From: Salinivirgaceae bacterium
GTDB lineage: Bacteria > Bacteroidota > Bacteroidia > Bacteroidales > Salinivirgaceae
DNA length: 45,510 nucleotides
Direction: 5' to 3'
Assembly (NCBI GenBank): GCA_028709085.1
Contig: JAQVXQ010000009.1
Coordinates: 1-45,510, forward strand
Made by a program: the position numbers and the translations under genes. The notes under the pieces are model-generated. The model saw only the letters and a program-made list of their open reading frames with translations, had not been told where the DNA came from and did not search any database. Below are positions 18,636 through 27,235 of the stretch, piece by piece (the first letter of the stretch is position 1; each line of letters opens with the position of its first letter).

Positions 18636-18666
18636 CAAATATATGATTTTTTTTAAAATTGTCAAA
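18636..18666 (-). promoter_or_regulatory. Promoter of the AlaDH/PNT-like gene (TTTG-N19-TATATTTG, minus strand)
   Basis: On the minus strand, TTTG (18663-18666) and TATATTTG (18636-18643) are separated by exactly 19 bases, a full match to the Bacteroidota -33/-7 promoter. The predicted leader is about 185 bases and shows no recognisable riboswitch. The plus-strand side of the 18445-18853 gap holds a short ORF that abuts the ABC-F gene. Confidence 0.7.
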
Positions 18667-18716
18667 ATGGTATGATTCAGACAAAAGGGGAAGATTATCT
18701 ATTTATTTAAATTAAG

Positions 18717-18854
18717 ATGGAAACAACACAAAATGTAAAGAATTATCAAAAATCAACTGTTTTCTATATCTCATTAAACAAAACAACCTACTTAGAAAAA
18801 ACAGATTTAAGGTCTCAAGGATTTTATACTAACTTTACCGCAAAATTGAGATAA
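18717..18854 (+). CDS. Candidate 45-residue short ORF overlapping the ABC-F start
   Basis: This short frame (starting METTQNVKNYQKSTVF) ends in TAA at 18852-18854, so its last base is the A of the ABC-F start codon (TAATG). That arrangement allows translational coupling. There is no recognisable domain or signal peptide, and no clear promoter or ribosome-binding site precedes it. A near -7 element TAACTTTA at 18830 lies inside it and could instead drive the ABC-F gene directly, which would make this ORF a chance frame. Confidence 0.3.
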   Translation: METTQNVKNYQKSTVFYISLNKTTYLEKTDLRSQGFYTNFTAKLR

Positions 18855-20731
18855 TGGCACCCATTTTACAACTAGAAAACTACACAAAGTCGTTTGGAGA
18901 ATTACTCCTCTTATCGAATATAAGTTTTACGATTAATTCCGATCAACGAGTCGGACTTATCGCCAGAAATGGCGCCGGTAAAACAACACTTTTAAGAACC
19001 ATTGCTGGATTAGATTCTCCAGATTCTGGAAATATTGTTTGGCAAAAAGATATAAAAGTAGGTTACTTAGATCAATCACCGGTTCTAAATCAAACATTAT
19101 CGATTCTTGAAAATGTATTCAAAGGGCACGACGAGGCATCCATTGCCATTAACCGATATGAAAAAGCATTGGAATCGAATGATAAAAAAGAACTGGAAAT
19201 AGCATCGGGACTAATGGATTCACTTAACGCTTGGGAACTGGAAATTCAGGCGCGTCAGATTTTAACACAACTTAAAATAACCGATCTCTCGCAGAATATT
19301 GCAACCTTATCGGGTGGACAACAAAAAAGAGTGGCATTGGCATCGACATTAATAAGTCGTCCCGATTTTTTAATTCTCGATGAACCAACCAATCATCTTG
19401 ATTTAGAAATGGTTGAATGGCTCGAGGAATTTCTGGCCACCAATCACATTTCAATGTTGATGGTTACCCACGACCGTAGTTTCCTTGATCGAGTGTGTAC
19501 CGATATTATGGAAATTGACGATAAACAAATATTTTGGTACAAAGGCAATTACTCCTATTTTCTAGAAAAAAGAGAACAACGCATTGAAGCCCGAAATGCG
19601 AACATTGAGAAATCGACAAACTCATTTCGTCGAGAATTAGAGTGGATGCGCAGAACCCCATCAGCGCGAACAGGTAAGGCAAAATATAGAATCGATGCTT
19701 TTTACACCATTCGCGACGAAGCATCAAAACGGTTTAACAACGACGATGTCCGAATCAATGTTGGTGCCGCTCGATTGGGGAAAAAAGTATTGGAAACCAT
19801 TGATTTATGCAAAAAATTCGACAATATTAAGATACTTGACAAATTCTCCTACAACTTTCGACGTTTTGAACGACTTGGAATTGTAGGGAAAAACGGAACA
19901 GGAAAAACAACCTTCCTAAATTTAATAACCGGCAATATAAAAGCAGATTCGGGAACAATTGATACCGGAGAAACCGTGGTTTTTGGTTACTACAAACAGA
20001 CAGGTATGACTTTTGACGAAAACATGAAAGTTATTGATGCCGTTCGAGAAATTGCAGAAGTTGTAAAACTTGGCGACGGAAATTCGTTAACAGTGTCGCA
20101 ATTTTTAAATATGTTTTTGTTCCCACCCAACGTACAAAACTCTTATATTCATAAACTTAGCGGTGGGGAAAAACGTCGACTCTATCTTTGTACTATTTTA
20201 ATGACAAGCCCCAATTTTTTAATTCTCGATGAACCTACCAATGATTTAGATATTCAAACATTGCAGGTTCTTGAGGAGTATTTAGAATCGTTCCCTGGCG
20301 TAGTTTTGGTGGTATCACATGACCGCCGATTTTTGGATAAAGTAGTTGATGGTTTATTGATTTTTGATGGAAATGCCGACATCAGTGGATTTCCAGGTAA
20401 TTATTCGGAATACCACACATGGGTAAAAGAACAACAAAAAGTGGACGCCGAGGCTTTAAAGTTAAAATCAGATAATAGAATCAAAACAAAAACAGCCGTA
20501 GGTAAAACTACGAAAATGAGTTTTGCTGAAAAAAGAGAGCTGGAAGCATTAACCATTGAAATTGAAACACTTGAGCAAACCAAAATTGATTTAGAAAACG
20601 AAGTAAATAGCGGTTTATCGGACTATGTACTTTTGGAAGAGAAGTCGAAAAACATTGGGGAAATTATAGAAATTCTTGACATTAAGGGCGAACGTTGGTT
20701 AGAATTAATGGAAAAAAGTGAATCACAATAA
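18854..20731 (+). CDS. ABC-F family ATPase, Uup-like
   Basis: ABC-F proteins have two ATPase domains and no membrane part; they act on the ribosome or, for Uup, affect stalled ribosomes and transposon excision. Domain 1 has Walker A ARNGAGKT (37-44), signature LSGGQQKRVALA and Walker B FLILDEPTNHLD. Domain 2 has GKNGTGKTT, LSGGEKRRLYL and FLILDEPTNDLD. The inter-domain linker carries RRELEWMRRTPSARTGKAKYR, close to the Uup-type linker. After domain 2, a C-terminal coiled coil (about 550-620, rich in E, K and L) matches the Uup C-terminal domain. The length of 625 fits Uup. The start ATG overlaps the stop of a 45-residue upstream frame. Confidence 0.88.
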   Translation: MAPILQLENYTKSFGELLLLSNISFTINSDQRVGLIARNGAGKTTLLRTIAGLDSPDSGNIVWQKDIKVGYLDQSPVLNQTLSILENVFKGHDEASIAINRYEKALESNDKKELEIASGLMDSLNAWELEIQARQILTQLKITDLSQNIATLSGGQQKRVALASTLISRPDFLILDEPTNHLDLEMVEWLEEFLATNHISMLMVTHDRSFLDRVCTDIMEIDDKQIFWYKGNYSYFLEKREQRIEARNANIEKSTNSFRRELEWMRRTPSARTGKAKYRIDAFYTIRDEASKRFNNDDVRINVGAARLGKKVLETIDLCKKFDNIKILDKFSYNFRRFERLGIVGKNGTGKTTFLNLITGNIKADSGTIDTGETVVFGYYKQTGMTFDENMKVIDAVREIAEVVKLGDGNSLTVSQFLNMFLFPPNVQNSYIHKLSGGEKRRLYLCTILMTSPNFLILDEPTNDLDIQTLQVLEEYLESFPGVVLVVSHDRRFLDKVVDGLLIFDGNADISGFPGNYSEYHTWVKEQQKVDAEALKLKSDNRIKTKTAVGKTTKMSFAEKRELEALTIEIETLEQTKIDLENEVNSGLSDYVLLEEKSKNIGEIIEILDIKGERWLELMEKSESQ

Positions 20732-20793
20732 ATAAAAATTAAAATAAATCGATATAATCATTAAAAAGCGGAATATTATTCATAGAAAGCGAC

Positions 20794-20801
20794 TATCTTT
20801 G
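20794..20801 (+). promoter_or_regulatory. Putative typA promoter (-7 element TATCTTTG)
   Basis: TATCTTTG matches TAnnTTTG exactly. It lies 239 bases before typA and 28 bases before a 34-codon short ORF. The -33 region is not a clear match. No terminator was found after the ABC-F gene, so read-through is also possible. Confidence 0.55.
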
Positions 20802-20829
20802 CACCGCATTTTAAGGCACAAAAATCACG

Positions 20830-20934
20830 ATGAATAAAAACACAATTCTCTCGACTTATATACTTAAGAGTCAGCACAAACCAAAGAAAAAAATCCCAAT
20901 TACTTTTCATTCATCGATCCCTCTTATCAAGTAG
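20830..20934 (+). CDS. Candidate 34-residue short ORF in the typA leader
   Basis: The frame begins ATG AAT AAA AAC ACA and ends TAG at 20932-20934, 106 bases before typA. The peptide starts MNKNTILSTYILKSQ and is lysine-rich in the middle (KPKKKIP). It resembles no family that I know. Its start lies about 20 bases downstream of the transcription start predicted from the TATCTTTG element, which is a natural position for a leader peptide. A chance frame is possible. Confidence 0.35.
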   Translation: MNKNTILSTYILKSQHKPKKKIPITFHSSIPLIK

Positions 20935-21040
20935 CAGGAAATTACGATTTTTAAAAACAACTTGTCAGAATGAAACATTTTCATGCTGCGATATCTTGAT
21001 ATATCAAATCCATACGTAAACAAAATAACCAATCTAATAT

Positions 21041-22846
21041 ATGTCATTAAACATCAGAAATATTGCTATAATCGCCCACGTCGATCATGGTAAAACCACA
21101 TTGGTCGATAAGATAATGCGTCAATGCAAACTTTTCAAAGAACACGAAATACCAGGTGAATTACTGCTCGACAACAACGATTTAGAACGAGAGCGAGGAA
21201 TTACTATTCTAGCAAAAAACATCTCCGTACAATATCAGGGGTATAAAATAAATATTATCGATACTCCAGGTCACCACGATTTTGGCGGTGAGGTTGAACG
21301 TGTACTTAATATGGCCGACGGAGTTATCCTTTTAGTGGATGCTTTTGAAGGTTGTATGCCCCAAACTCGGTTTGTGCTCCAAAAAGCCATTGATTTGAAT
21401 TTAAAAATCATTGTTGTAATAAACAAAGTTGACAAACCAAATTGCCGACCCGACATTGTTCAGGAAGAGGTATTTGAACTGATGTTTAACCTCGATGCCA
21501 CTGAAGAACAATTGGCTTTTCCAACTATTTATGGTTCAGCAAAAGAAGGTTGGATGTCGGATGATTACAAGATTCGAAATGATAACTTTATTCCACTTTT
21601 GGAGGCAATAATTAAACATATTCCGGAACCAAAAGTAGAAGTTGGTACTGCACAAATGTTACTAACATCGCTTGATTACTCCAGTTATGTTGGTCGTATT
21701 GCGGTTGGAAGAGTTTACCGAGGAGATTTTAAAGAGAATATGCGCGTAGCACTCATAAAAAGAGATAGTTCGGTAAAAATATATAATATTAAAGAATTAT
21801 ATGTTTTTGACGGATTAGGAAAACGCAAGGTAAAAACAGTATCTGCCGGCGATATATGCGCCATTGTAGGTATCGAAGGATTTGATATTGGCGATACGCT
21901 TTGTGATGCACAAAATATTGAAGCATTGCCAACCATTGATATTGACGAACCAACCATAAGCATGACGTTTGCCATTAACAATTCCCCATTTTTCGGAAAA
22001 GAAGGTAAGTTAGTTACATCCAGACAGATAAAGGAACGACTTGAAAAGGAACTTGAAAAGAACCTTGCTATGCGTCTGAAATACACCGACTCATCGGATC
22101 GATTTATTGTATTTGGACGTGGAATTCTTCATTTAAGTATTCTTATTGAAACGATGCGTCGTGAAGGATATGAATTACAAGTAGGTCAACCTCAAGTAAT
22201 TGTTAAACATGAAGATGGAAACAAACTAGAACCATACGAAATATTACAGATTAGTTTGCCCGAAGAAGTGAGTGGTAGAATTATAGAAGTAGTTGCCAAA
22301 CGAAAAGGTGAAATGCTTTCAATGGAGCGCAAAGGTGATCGAATAAATTTAGAATTTGAAATCCCTTCACGCGGAATTATTGGACTTAACAGTATTATAC
22401 TGACCCAAACCGCAGGTGAAGCAATTATGGCGCATCGTTTCTTAGCATTCAAACCTTGGAAAGGCGATATTGAAAAAAGAATAAATGGATCGTTAATAGC
22501 CATGGAAAGTGGAAAAGCAATTGCATACGCAATAGATAAACTTCAAGATCGGGGTACATTTTTCATCGACCCCATGGAAGAAATTTATGCAGGACAAGTT
22601 ATTGGAGAGAATACACGGCAGGACGATTTAATTATCAACGTCACAAAAACAAAAAAACTCACAAACATGCGCGCTTCGGGGACAGATGATAAAACGCAAC
22701 TTTCACCCGCGGTTAAATTTAGCTTAGAAGAAGCATTGGAATATATTCAACACGACGAATATGTTGAACTCACTCCAAAATCGATTCGACTACGGAAGAT
22801 ATTTTTAGATGAACACGACAGAAAACGGGCTAAAAATCCGAAATAG
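21041..22846 (+). CDS. typA: Ribosome-associated GTPase TypA/BipA
   Basis: TypA is a translational GTPase related to EF-G that binds the 70S ribosome and supports 50S assembly and stress adaptation. The G domain carries the P-loop AHVDHGKTT (residues 13-21), the switch segment ERERGITI, DTPGHHDFGGEV and NKVDKP. EF-G-like domains II, III and V follow, and the C-terminal TypA-specific domain contains the conserved region ending in RLRKIFLDEHDRKR. The length of 601 is typical. It has a leader of over 200 bases from its putative promoter and a clear terminator 2 bases after the stop, so it is probably transcribed alone. Confidence 0.97.
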   Translation: MSLNIRNIAIIAHVDHGKTTLVDKIMRQCKLFKEHEIPGELLLDNNDLERERGITILAKNISVQYQGYKINIIDTPGHHDFGGEVERVLNMADGVILLVDAFEGCMPQTRFVLQKAIDLNLKIIVVINKVDKPNCRPDIVQEEVFELMFNLDATEEQLAFPTIYGSAKEGWMSDDYKIRNDNFIPLLEAIIKHIPEPKVEVGTAQMLLTSLDYSSYVGRIAVGRVYRGDFKENMRVALIKRDSSVKIYNIKELYVFDGLGKRKVKTVSAGDICAIVGIEGFDIGDTLCDAQNIEALPTIDIDEPTISMTFAINNSPFFGKEGKLVTSRQIKERLEKELEKNLAMRLKYTDSSDRFIVFGRGILHLSILIETMRREGYELQVGQPQVIVKHEDGNKLEPYEILQISLPEEVSGRIIEVVAKRKGEMLSMERKGDRINLEFEIPSRGIIGLNSIILTQTAGEAIMAHRFLAFKPWKGDIEKRINGSLIAMESGKAIAYAIDKLQDRGTFFIDPMEEIYAGQVIGENTRQDDLIINVTKTKKLTNMRASGTDDKTQLSPAVKFSLEEALEYIQHDEYVELTPKSIRLRKIFLDEHDRKRAKNPK

Positions 22847-22847
22847 T

Positions 22848-22883
22848 AAAAAAGGAGGCGCCCATCAAAGTGTCTCCTTTTTT
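22848..22883 (+). terminator. Intrinsic terminator after typA
   Basis: AAAAAAGGAG (22848-22857) pairs with CTCCTTTTTT (22874-22883), with additional wobble pairs toward the loop. It begins one base after the typA stop codon. Confidence 0.85.
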
Positions 22884-23014
22884 CATAAATAAAGTAACAA
22901 ATCTCATTTAAACCTCAAATTTGTCTTATAACAAATAAAGTTTTAAATTCACATGATTTTTCTAATATAGAAAATTAAAAAATAGAAATAATAAAAACTT
23001 ATAAAACACAAGCA

Positions 23015-23899
23015 ATGAAAGCACTGGAAAAGTACAATCTACACGTTAACGAACAAGAAGTAAATAACGCAGTTGAAGCTATAATTGAAAAATCGAAAAA
23101 GATGAAAAGTCTGGATACACTCAAGCTTCTTTTTAGTCTTATTGATTTGACTTCACTTAACGGCAGCGACACAAAATCTAAAATTGCCGATATGGCAACA
23201 AAGGTGAGTTATTTCCAAAAAACTTTTCCAGATATGCCAAATGTTGCTGCCATCTGTGTGTATCCGGCTTTAGTTCCTGTGGTTAAAAAGAATTTAACTA
23301 TTGACGGAGTTGGGATTGCAGCTGTTGGAGCAGGATTTCCGGCATCGCAAACCTTTTTCGATATCAAAACCTTAGAGTGCAAACGTGCTGTGGTTGAAGG
23401 TGCTACTGAAGTAGATACCGTTATTTCAGTAGGCGAATTTTTTGAGGAAAATTACGACTATATCTTCAGGGAGATAGATGCTCAAAAAGATTCCATTGAA
23501 GATGCTCATTTGAAAGTAATTTTAGAATCAGGTAGTTTACGTTCGATGAGTGAAATTCGAATTGCATCGCTTATTGCTTTGGAAGCCGGCACCGATTTTA
23601 TTAAAACCAGCACTGGAAAAACTGAACCTGCTGCAACTCCTCAAGCAGTGTACATTATGTGTCAGGCCATAAAAGATTATATGAAAACCAACAATCGTAA
23701 AGCAGGGATAAAACCGGCCGGTGGAATTTCCACATCCGACGATGCACTAATTTATTATGCCATAGTAAAAGAAGTATTGGGCGACGAATGGCTTAATAAT
23801 AAATGGTTTAGATTAGGAGCTAGCAGACTTGCTAATAATCTTTTAAGTGAAATAGCCACCATTGCAAGCGGAAAAGATACCACCGTTAACTATTTCTAA
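23015..23899 (+). CDS. deoC: Deoxyribose-phosphate aldolase
   Basis: DeoC splits 2-deoxyribose 5-phosphate into glyceraldehyde 3-phosphate and acetaldehyde in deoxynucleoside catabolism. The Schiff-base lysine is K197 in DFIKTSTGK; the second active-site lysine is K233 in IKPAGGIST; the partner aspartate is D134 in EVDTV. The length of 294 puts it in the longer DeoC class, with about 50 extra residues at the N-terminus compared with short archaeal forms. No other deo genes are adjacent. The 52-base gap to the next gene and the absence of a terminator allow co-transcription with the radical SAM gene. Confidence 0.95.
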   Translation: MKALEKYNLHVNEQEVNNAVEAIIEKSKKMKSLDTLKLLFSLIDLTSLNGSDTKSKIADMATKVSYFQKTFPDMPNVAAICVYPALVPVVKKNLTIDGVGIAAVGAGFPASQTFFDIKTLECKRAVVEGATEVDTVISVGEFFEENYDYIFREIDAQKDSIEDAHLKVILESGSLRSMSEIRIASLIALEAGTDFIKTSTGKTEPAATPQAVYIMCQAIKDYMKTNNRKAGIKPAGGISTSDDALIYYAIVKEVLGDEWLNNKWFRLGASRLANNLLSEIATIASGKDTTVNYF

Positions 23900-23950
23900 A
23901 AAAGTTATTTGATCGTACATCAAGTATCAACCCACTGAAAACAAAACAAC

Positions 23951-24769
23951 ATGTCAACCATTCAAGAAACATTATCAACAAATCCTGACTTACCAGGAAC
24001 ATTTCTTTTTAATAGCATTGTTTTTGGACCCGTTATTAGTCGCCGTTTAGGTTCTTCATTGGGAATAAATCTACTACCGGCCAATAAAAAAGTGTGTTCT
24101 TTTAACTGCATTTATTGCGAATGCGGATCTACACCTGCTTCATTAGATAACAGTTTATTACCAACTAAAAATGAAGTAATTAGTGAGATAGAAAACACTT
24201 TAATAAATCAACAAAAGCAAAATAAGCCAATCGATACGATTACTTTTGCGGGAAATGGCGAACCTACATTACATCCTGAATTTCCACATATCATTGAATC
24301 GGTTATAAAGCTAAGAAACAAGTACTATCCCAACTCCAGAATTGCGGTACTATCAAATGCCTCCCGAATTCACAAACCAGCGGTACTAAATGCGCTTTCG
24401 CTCATTGATGATCCAGTTTTAAAAATTGATTCTGGAATTGAAGCAACATTAAAACTCATTGATTGTCCGGTTGAATCCTTTAATTTGGAAAACGCATTGA
24501 AAATTATGGAGAAGATGAATGGTGATTTTATACTTCAAACCATGTTTATTAAAGGCGAAGTAAACAATACACACTTCGACAATACAACCGAAGAGGAGAT
24601 TGTGGCGTGGTTAAAAATCGTGGAGCGTATTAAACCTCGTCTGGTTCAAATTTATTCCTTATCGAGAATACCCGCTTCAAGCAATGTGGAAAAGATTGAA
24701 TTATCGGTTTTGAATTCCATTTCGGAAAGAGTTCAAAAACTTAACATTCATACATTAGTAACTCCTTAA
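23951..24769 (+). CDS. Radical SAM protein (COG0731-like)
   Basis: The 272-residue enzyme carries the radical SAM cluster motif C-x3-C-x2-C as CSFNCIYC (C49, C53, C56), with an additional C58. The glycine-rich SAM-binding segment ITFAGNGEPTLHPEF follows at about residues 96-110. It begins with FGPVISRRLGSSLGINLLP, a pattern I associate with the COG0731 group, which is related to the wyosine-type Fe-S oxidoreductases. The substrate is unknown. The thiamine-binding protein gene starts 10 bases after the stop, which hints at a functional link between the two. Loss of the radical fold is unlikely, as the core motifs are intact. Confidence 0.85.
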   Translation: MSTIQETLSTNPDLPGTFLFNSIVFGPVISRRLGSSLGINLLPANKKVCSFNCIYCECGSTPASLDNSLLPTKNEVISEIENTLINQQKQNKPIDTITFAGNGEPTLHPEFPHIIESVIKLRNKYYPNSRIAVLSNASRIHKPAVLNALSLIDDPVLKIDSGIEATLKLIDCPVESFNLENALKIMEKMNGDFILQTMFIKGEVNNTHFDNTTEEEIVAWLKIVERIKPRLVQIYSLSRIPASSNVEKIELSVLNSISERVQKLNIHTLVTP

Positions 24770-24779
24770 CTAAACTATT

Positions 24780-25091
24780 ATGTCAGTAATAATGGAATTT
24801 GCAATGTTCCCGACCAATAAAGATCATGGCGTGAGTGAATTTGTAGCGCGTATCTTAACCATTGTTCAAGCAACGGGATATGAATACCAACTTACACCCA
24901 TGGGCACTATTGTAGAAACACCCGAACTTTCAGACGCTCTCTTAGTGATCGAAAAAGCAAATGAACTCCTCCTACCCGATTGTCATAGAGTATATTGCAC
25001 CGCAAAGTTTGATATTCGTATGGGCGACAAAAAACGAATGAAACAAAAAACAGATTCCGTAAAAAATCGAATTGGAGATGTAAATACTTGA
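24780..25091 (+). CDS. MTH1187-family thiamine-binding protein (DUF77)
   Basis: The 103-residue protein matches the small ferredoxin-like family named after MTH1187/YkoF-like proteins, some members of which bind thiamine or related compounds. Characteristic segments are MEFAMFPTNKDHGVSEFVARIL at the start (residues 5-26) and the LTPMGTIVE strand at about 38-46. There is no signal peptide, so it should be cytoplasmic. It is 10 bases from the radical SAM gene, and its stop overlaps the next start in TGATG. It may bind the substrate or product of the neighbouring enzyme, which is inference only. Confidence 0.85.
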   Translation: MSVIMEFAMFPTNKDHGVSEFVARILTIVQATGYEYQLTPMGTIVETPELSDALLVIEKANELLLPDCHRVYCTAKFDIRMGDKKRMKQKTDSVKNRIGDVNT

Positions 25092-25903
25092 TGATTAATC
25101 CAATAGTGTTACATATAATGATTTTAATGTTCTGTAATATTTCACAGAGCAAAGAATCAAATAATAAGATACCTTTTCAAATTGGTGAAAGGGTATCTTA
25201 TTCTGTTTATTACAATTGGGGGCCAATATGGATGAGAGCTGCCAATGTGGATTTCAGTATTCAATCGGAAATATACAAAACAAAACCTATTTTCAAATTT
25301 ATATCCACTGGATCCTCCATACCCAGTTACGACTGGTTCTTTTATGTACGCGACACATTTATAAGCTACAGCGAAAAAAACAATCTCCACTCCTACTATT
25401 ATTTTCAAAACAGTTGGGAAGGTTCTGTTAAATTAAAAAACACACTTCAATTCGATCGTTTTTCAAATACAATTACGGCCAGGCTCGAGTCATCAAAAAA
25501 AGCCACTGTTGATACCATATTTGATTATAAACCCGAAACCCGAGATTTGCTAAACGCAGTTTATTATTGTAGAACCATCAATTTTGATTCGCTCAAAATC
25601 AATCAAACCATGCCTATAAAAACTGTTTTTGACGATTCAATCTACAATCTGTATATTCGATTTATGGGCAAAGAGGTTATTACACTTAAAAATGGGCGCA
25701 AATTCAACACCGTGAAAATTAGAGCCAAACTGATTGCTGGAACCATTTTTACGGGCGGTGAAGATTTGGAAATTTGGATTAGCGACGACCCATGTAGAGT
25801 ACCCATTAAAGTGGTTGCTAAAATACTGATTGGCAAAGTACAAGCCTTCGTTAACGAAACTGAGAACTTAAAATATCCTTTATCTTCCGAAATTCGAGAA
25901 TAA
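25091..25903 (+). CDS. DUF3108 exported protein
   Basis: The 270-residue protein begins with a short hydrophobic segment (IVLHIMILMFCNISQS), consistent with a signal peptide. It then shows the DUF3108 opening GERVSYSVYYNWGPIWMRAANVDF (about residues 33-56) and a series of beta strands ending in EIWISDDPCRVPIKV, the typical finish of the family. It is probably periplasmic or outer-membrane associated; the role is unknown. I use ATG 25091, which shares one base with the upstream stop (TGATG); a TTG at 25088 is in frame but less likely. Just inside the gene is an inverted repeat at 25165-25200. Confidence 0.85.
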   Translation: MINPIVLHIMILMFCNISQSKESNNKIPFQIGERVSYSVYYNWGPIWMRAANVDFSIQSEIYKTKPIFKFISTGSSIPSYDWFFYVRDTFISYSEKNNLHSYYYFQNSWEGSVKLKNTLQFDRFSNTITARLESSKKATVDTIFDYKPETRDLLNAVYYCRTINFDSLKINQTMPIKTVFDDSIYNLYIRFMGKEVITLKNGRKFNTVKIRAKLIAGTIFTGGEDLEIWISDDPCRVPIKVVAKILIGKVQAFVNETENLKYPLSSEIRE

Positions 25904-25918
25904 ATCAATCTATTTTAA

Positions 25919-25926
25919 TAATTTTG
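25919..25926 (+). promoter_or_regulatory. Putative promoter before the glycosyltransferase gene (TAATTTTG)
   Basis: TAATTTTG matches TAnnTTTG 25 bases before the start codon. The -33 region has only TTCG at roughly the right distance. Co-transcription with the DUF3108 gene across the 48-base gap is also possible. Confidence 0.4.
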
Positions 25927-25951
25927 TCCACATCATCAAAACTCTCGAATC

Positions 25952-27082
25952 ATGAACATTGCTGTTAACACTCGCCTTCTACTTGATAATAATATGACTG
26001 GTATCAGTTGGTATATTTTCGAAACCATGCAACGATTTGTTGAGAAACACCCAGAGCATACGTTCTACTACATTTTTGACCGTCCTTACGATAAGAAATT
26101 CATCACAGCACCCAATATTATCCCTGTTGTAATTCCATTCAAATGTCGATTTCATCCTTATTTCTATACTATTTGGTATGACTTATTAGTACCTATGGTA
26201 TTGAAAATGAAAGACATAGATCTATTTATTTCAGGTGATGGTGTTTTGTCACTAACCACAAAGATTCCGACCATTTTAGTAATCCACGATTTGGCGTTTG
26301 AACACTATCCGACATTCATTCCGAAAAAAATGTCGAACTACCTCCGATCAAAGACGTCAAAATATGCGCATAAAGCCGTTAAGATAGCCACAGTGTCGGA
26401 GTATTCGAAAAAAGACATTGCGGAGCGATATGGCATAGAAGAAGCCAAAATTGGGGTTGTTTACAATGGCACACACCAACTGTTCAAACCACTAACTGTA
26501 GATCAGAAAACAGAAGTGAAAAACAAATATGCAGAAGGAAACGACTATTTCTTATTTGTAGGAACCATTCATCCGCGGAAAAATTTACACAATCAACTTT
26601 TGGGATTCGAAATGTTTCGCAAAGAGAACCCTGATGCAAAACATAAATTTATTGCCGTGGGCAATACATGGATTTGGGACAAGGCGTTGAATGATATTTA
26701 CGAATCACTGGAATTCAAATCGGACGTTAATTTTATAGGACACCTTCCAACCTTTGATCTTACGCAAATAGTAAGTGCGGCAACCGCGTTGATGTATGCC
26801 TCAATTTTCGAGGGATTTGGTATTCCAATTATTGAGGCATTTCAATCCGAAACCCCCGTTATTACTTCAAACACCTCATCGATGCCCGAAGTTGCTGCCG
26901 ATGCCGCAATATTGGTTGATCCCTTTAACCCACTAGAGATTGCCAATGCAATGAGTGCAATTTATACGAACCCAGCACTGCGAGCACAACTGATTGAAAA
27001 AGGTCGTACACGAAAAGAGTGCTTCACGTGGAGTAGAACATCCGATTTATTTGACGAAATTGTTACTCCCATTTTGAAATAA
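25952..27082 (+). CDS. Glycosyltransferase family 4 protein
   Basis: This retaining GT-B glycosyltransferase transfers a sugar from an activated donor, most likely to a surface polysaccharide or glycolipid. The N-terminal acceptor domain opens with MTGISWYIFETM (15-26) and includes VIHDLAFEHYP (110-120). The C-terminal donor domain has FVGTIHPRKNL (202-212), and the EX7E motif is E287-E295 in EGFGIPIIEAF, as in GT4 enzymes. The length of 376 is normal. It stands outside any polysaccharide cluster. Near its 3' end the codons for CFTWS create a CACGTG palindrome-like sequence resembling the parS-like sites downstream. Confidence 0.9.
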   Translation: MNIAVNTRLLLDNNMTGISWYIFETMQRFVEKHPEHTFYYIFDRPYDKKFITAPNIIPVVIPFKCRFHPYFYTIWYDLLVPMVLKMKDIDLFISGDGVLSLTTKIPTILVIHDLAFEHYPTFIPKKMSNYLRSKTSKYAHKAVKIATVSEYSKKDIAERYGIEEAKIGVVYNGTHQLFKPLTVDQKTEVKNKYAEGNDYFLFVGTIHPRKNLHNQLLGFEMFRKENPDAKHKFIAVGNTWIWDKALNDIYESLEFKSDVNFIGHLPTFDLTQIVSAATALMYASIFEGFGIPIIEAFQSETPVITSNTSSMPEVAADAAILVDPFNPLEIANAMSAIYTNPALRAQLIEKGRTRKECFTWSRTSDLFDEIVTPILK

Positions 27083-27235
27083 CGGCGAATTATATTTGTT
27101 GGTTTGTCGTGAGGTTGAGTTGTTGAGTCGGAAAAATTCTAAACAATTTTCAACATTTCTCAATACCAAATTTTCACAAATCACTGTTTACCAATTAGTG
27201 ATCACAGCTTTTATTGTACGCAATATGACAATCAT

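Noticed and set aside
25088..25090. In-frame TTG start for the DUF3108 gene
   Set aside because: ATG at 25091 is adjacent and forms the usual TGATG coupling; the TTG would add only one residue.
27180..27202. ATCACT/AGTGAT inverted repeat between the convergent GT4 and S9 genes
   Set aside because: A stem of only 6 bp with no T tract; not enough to call a terminator.
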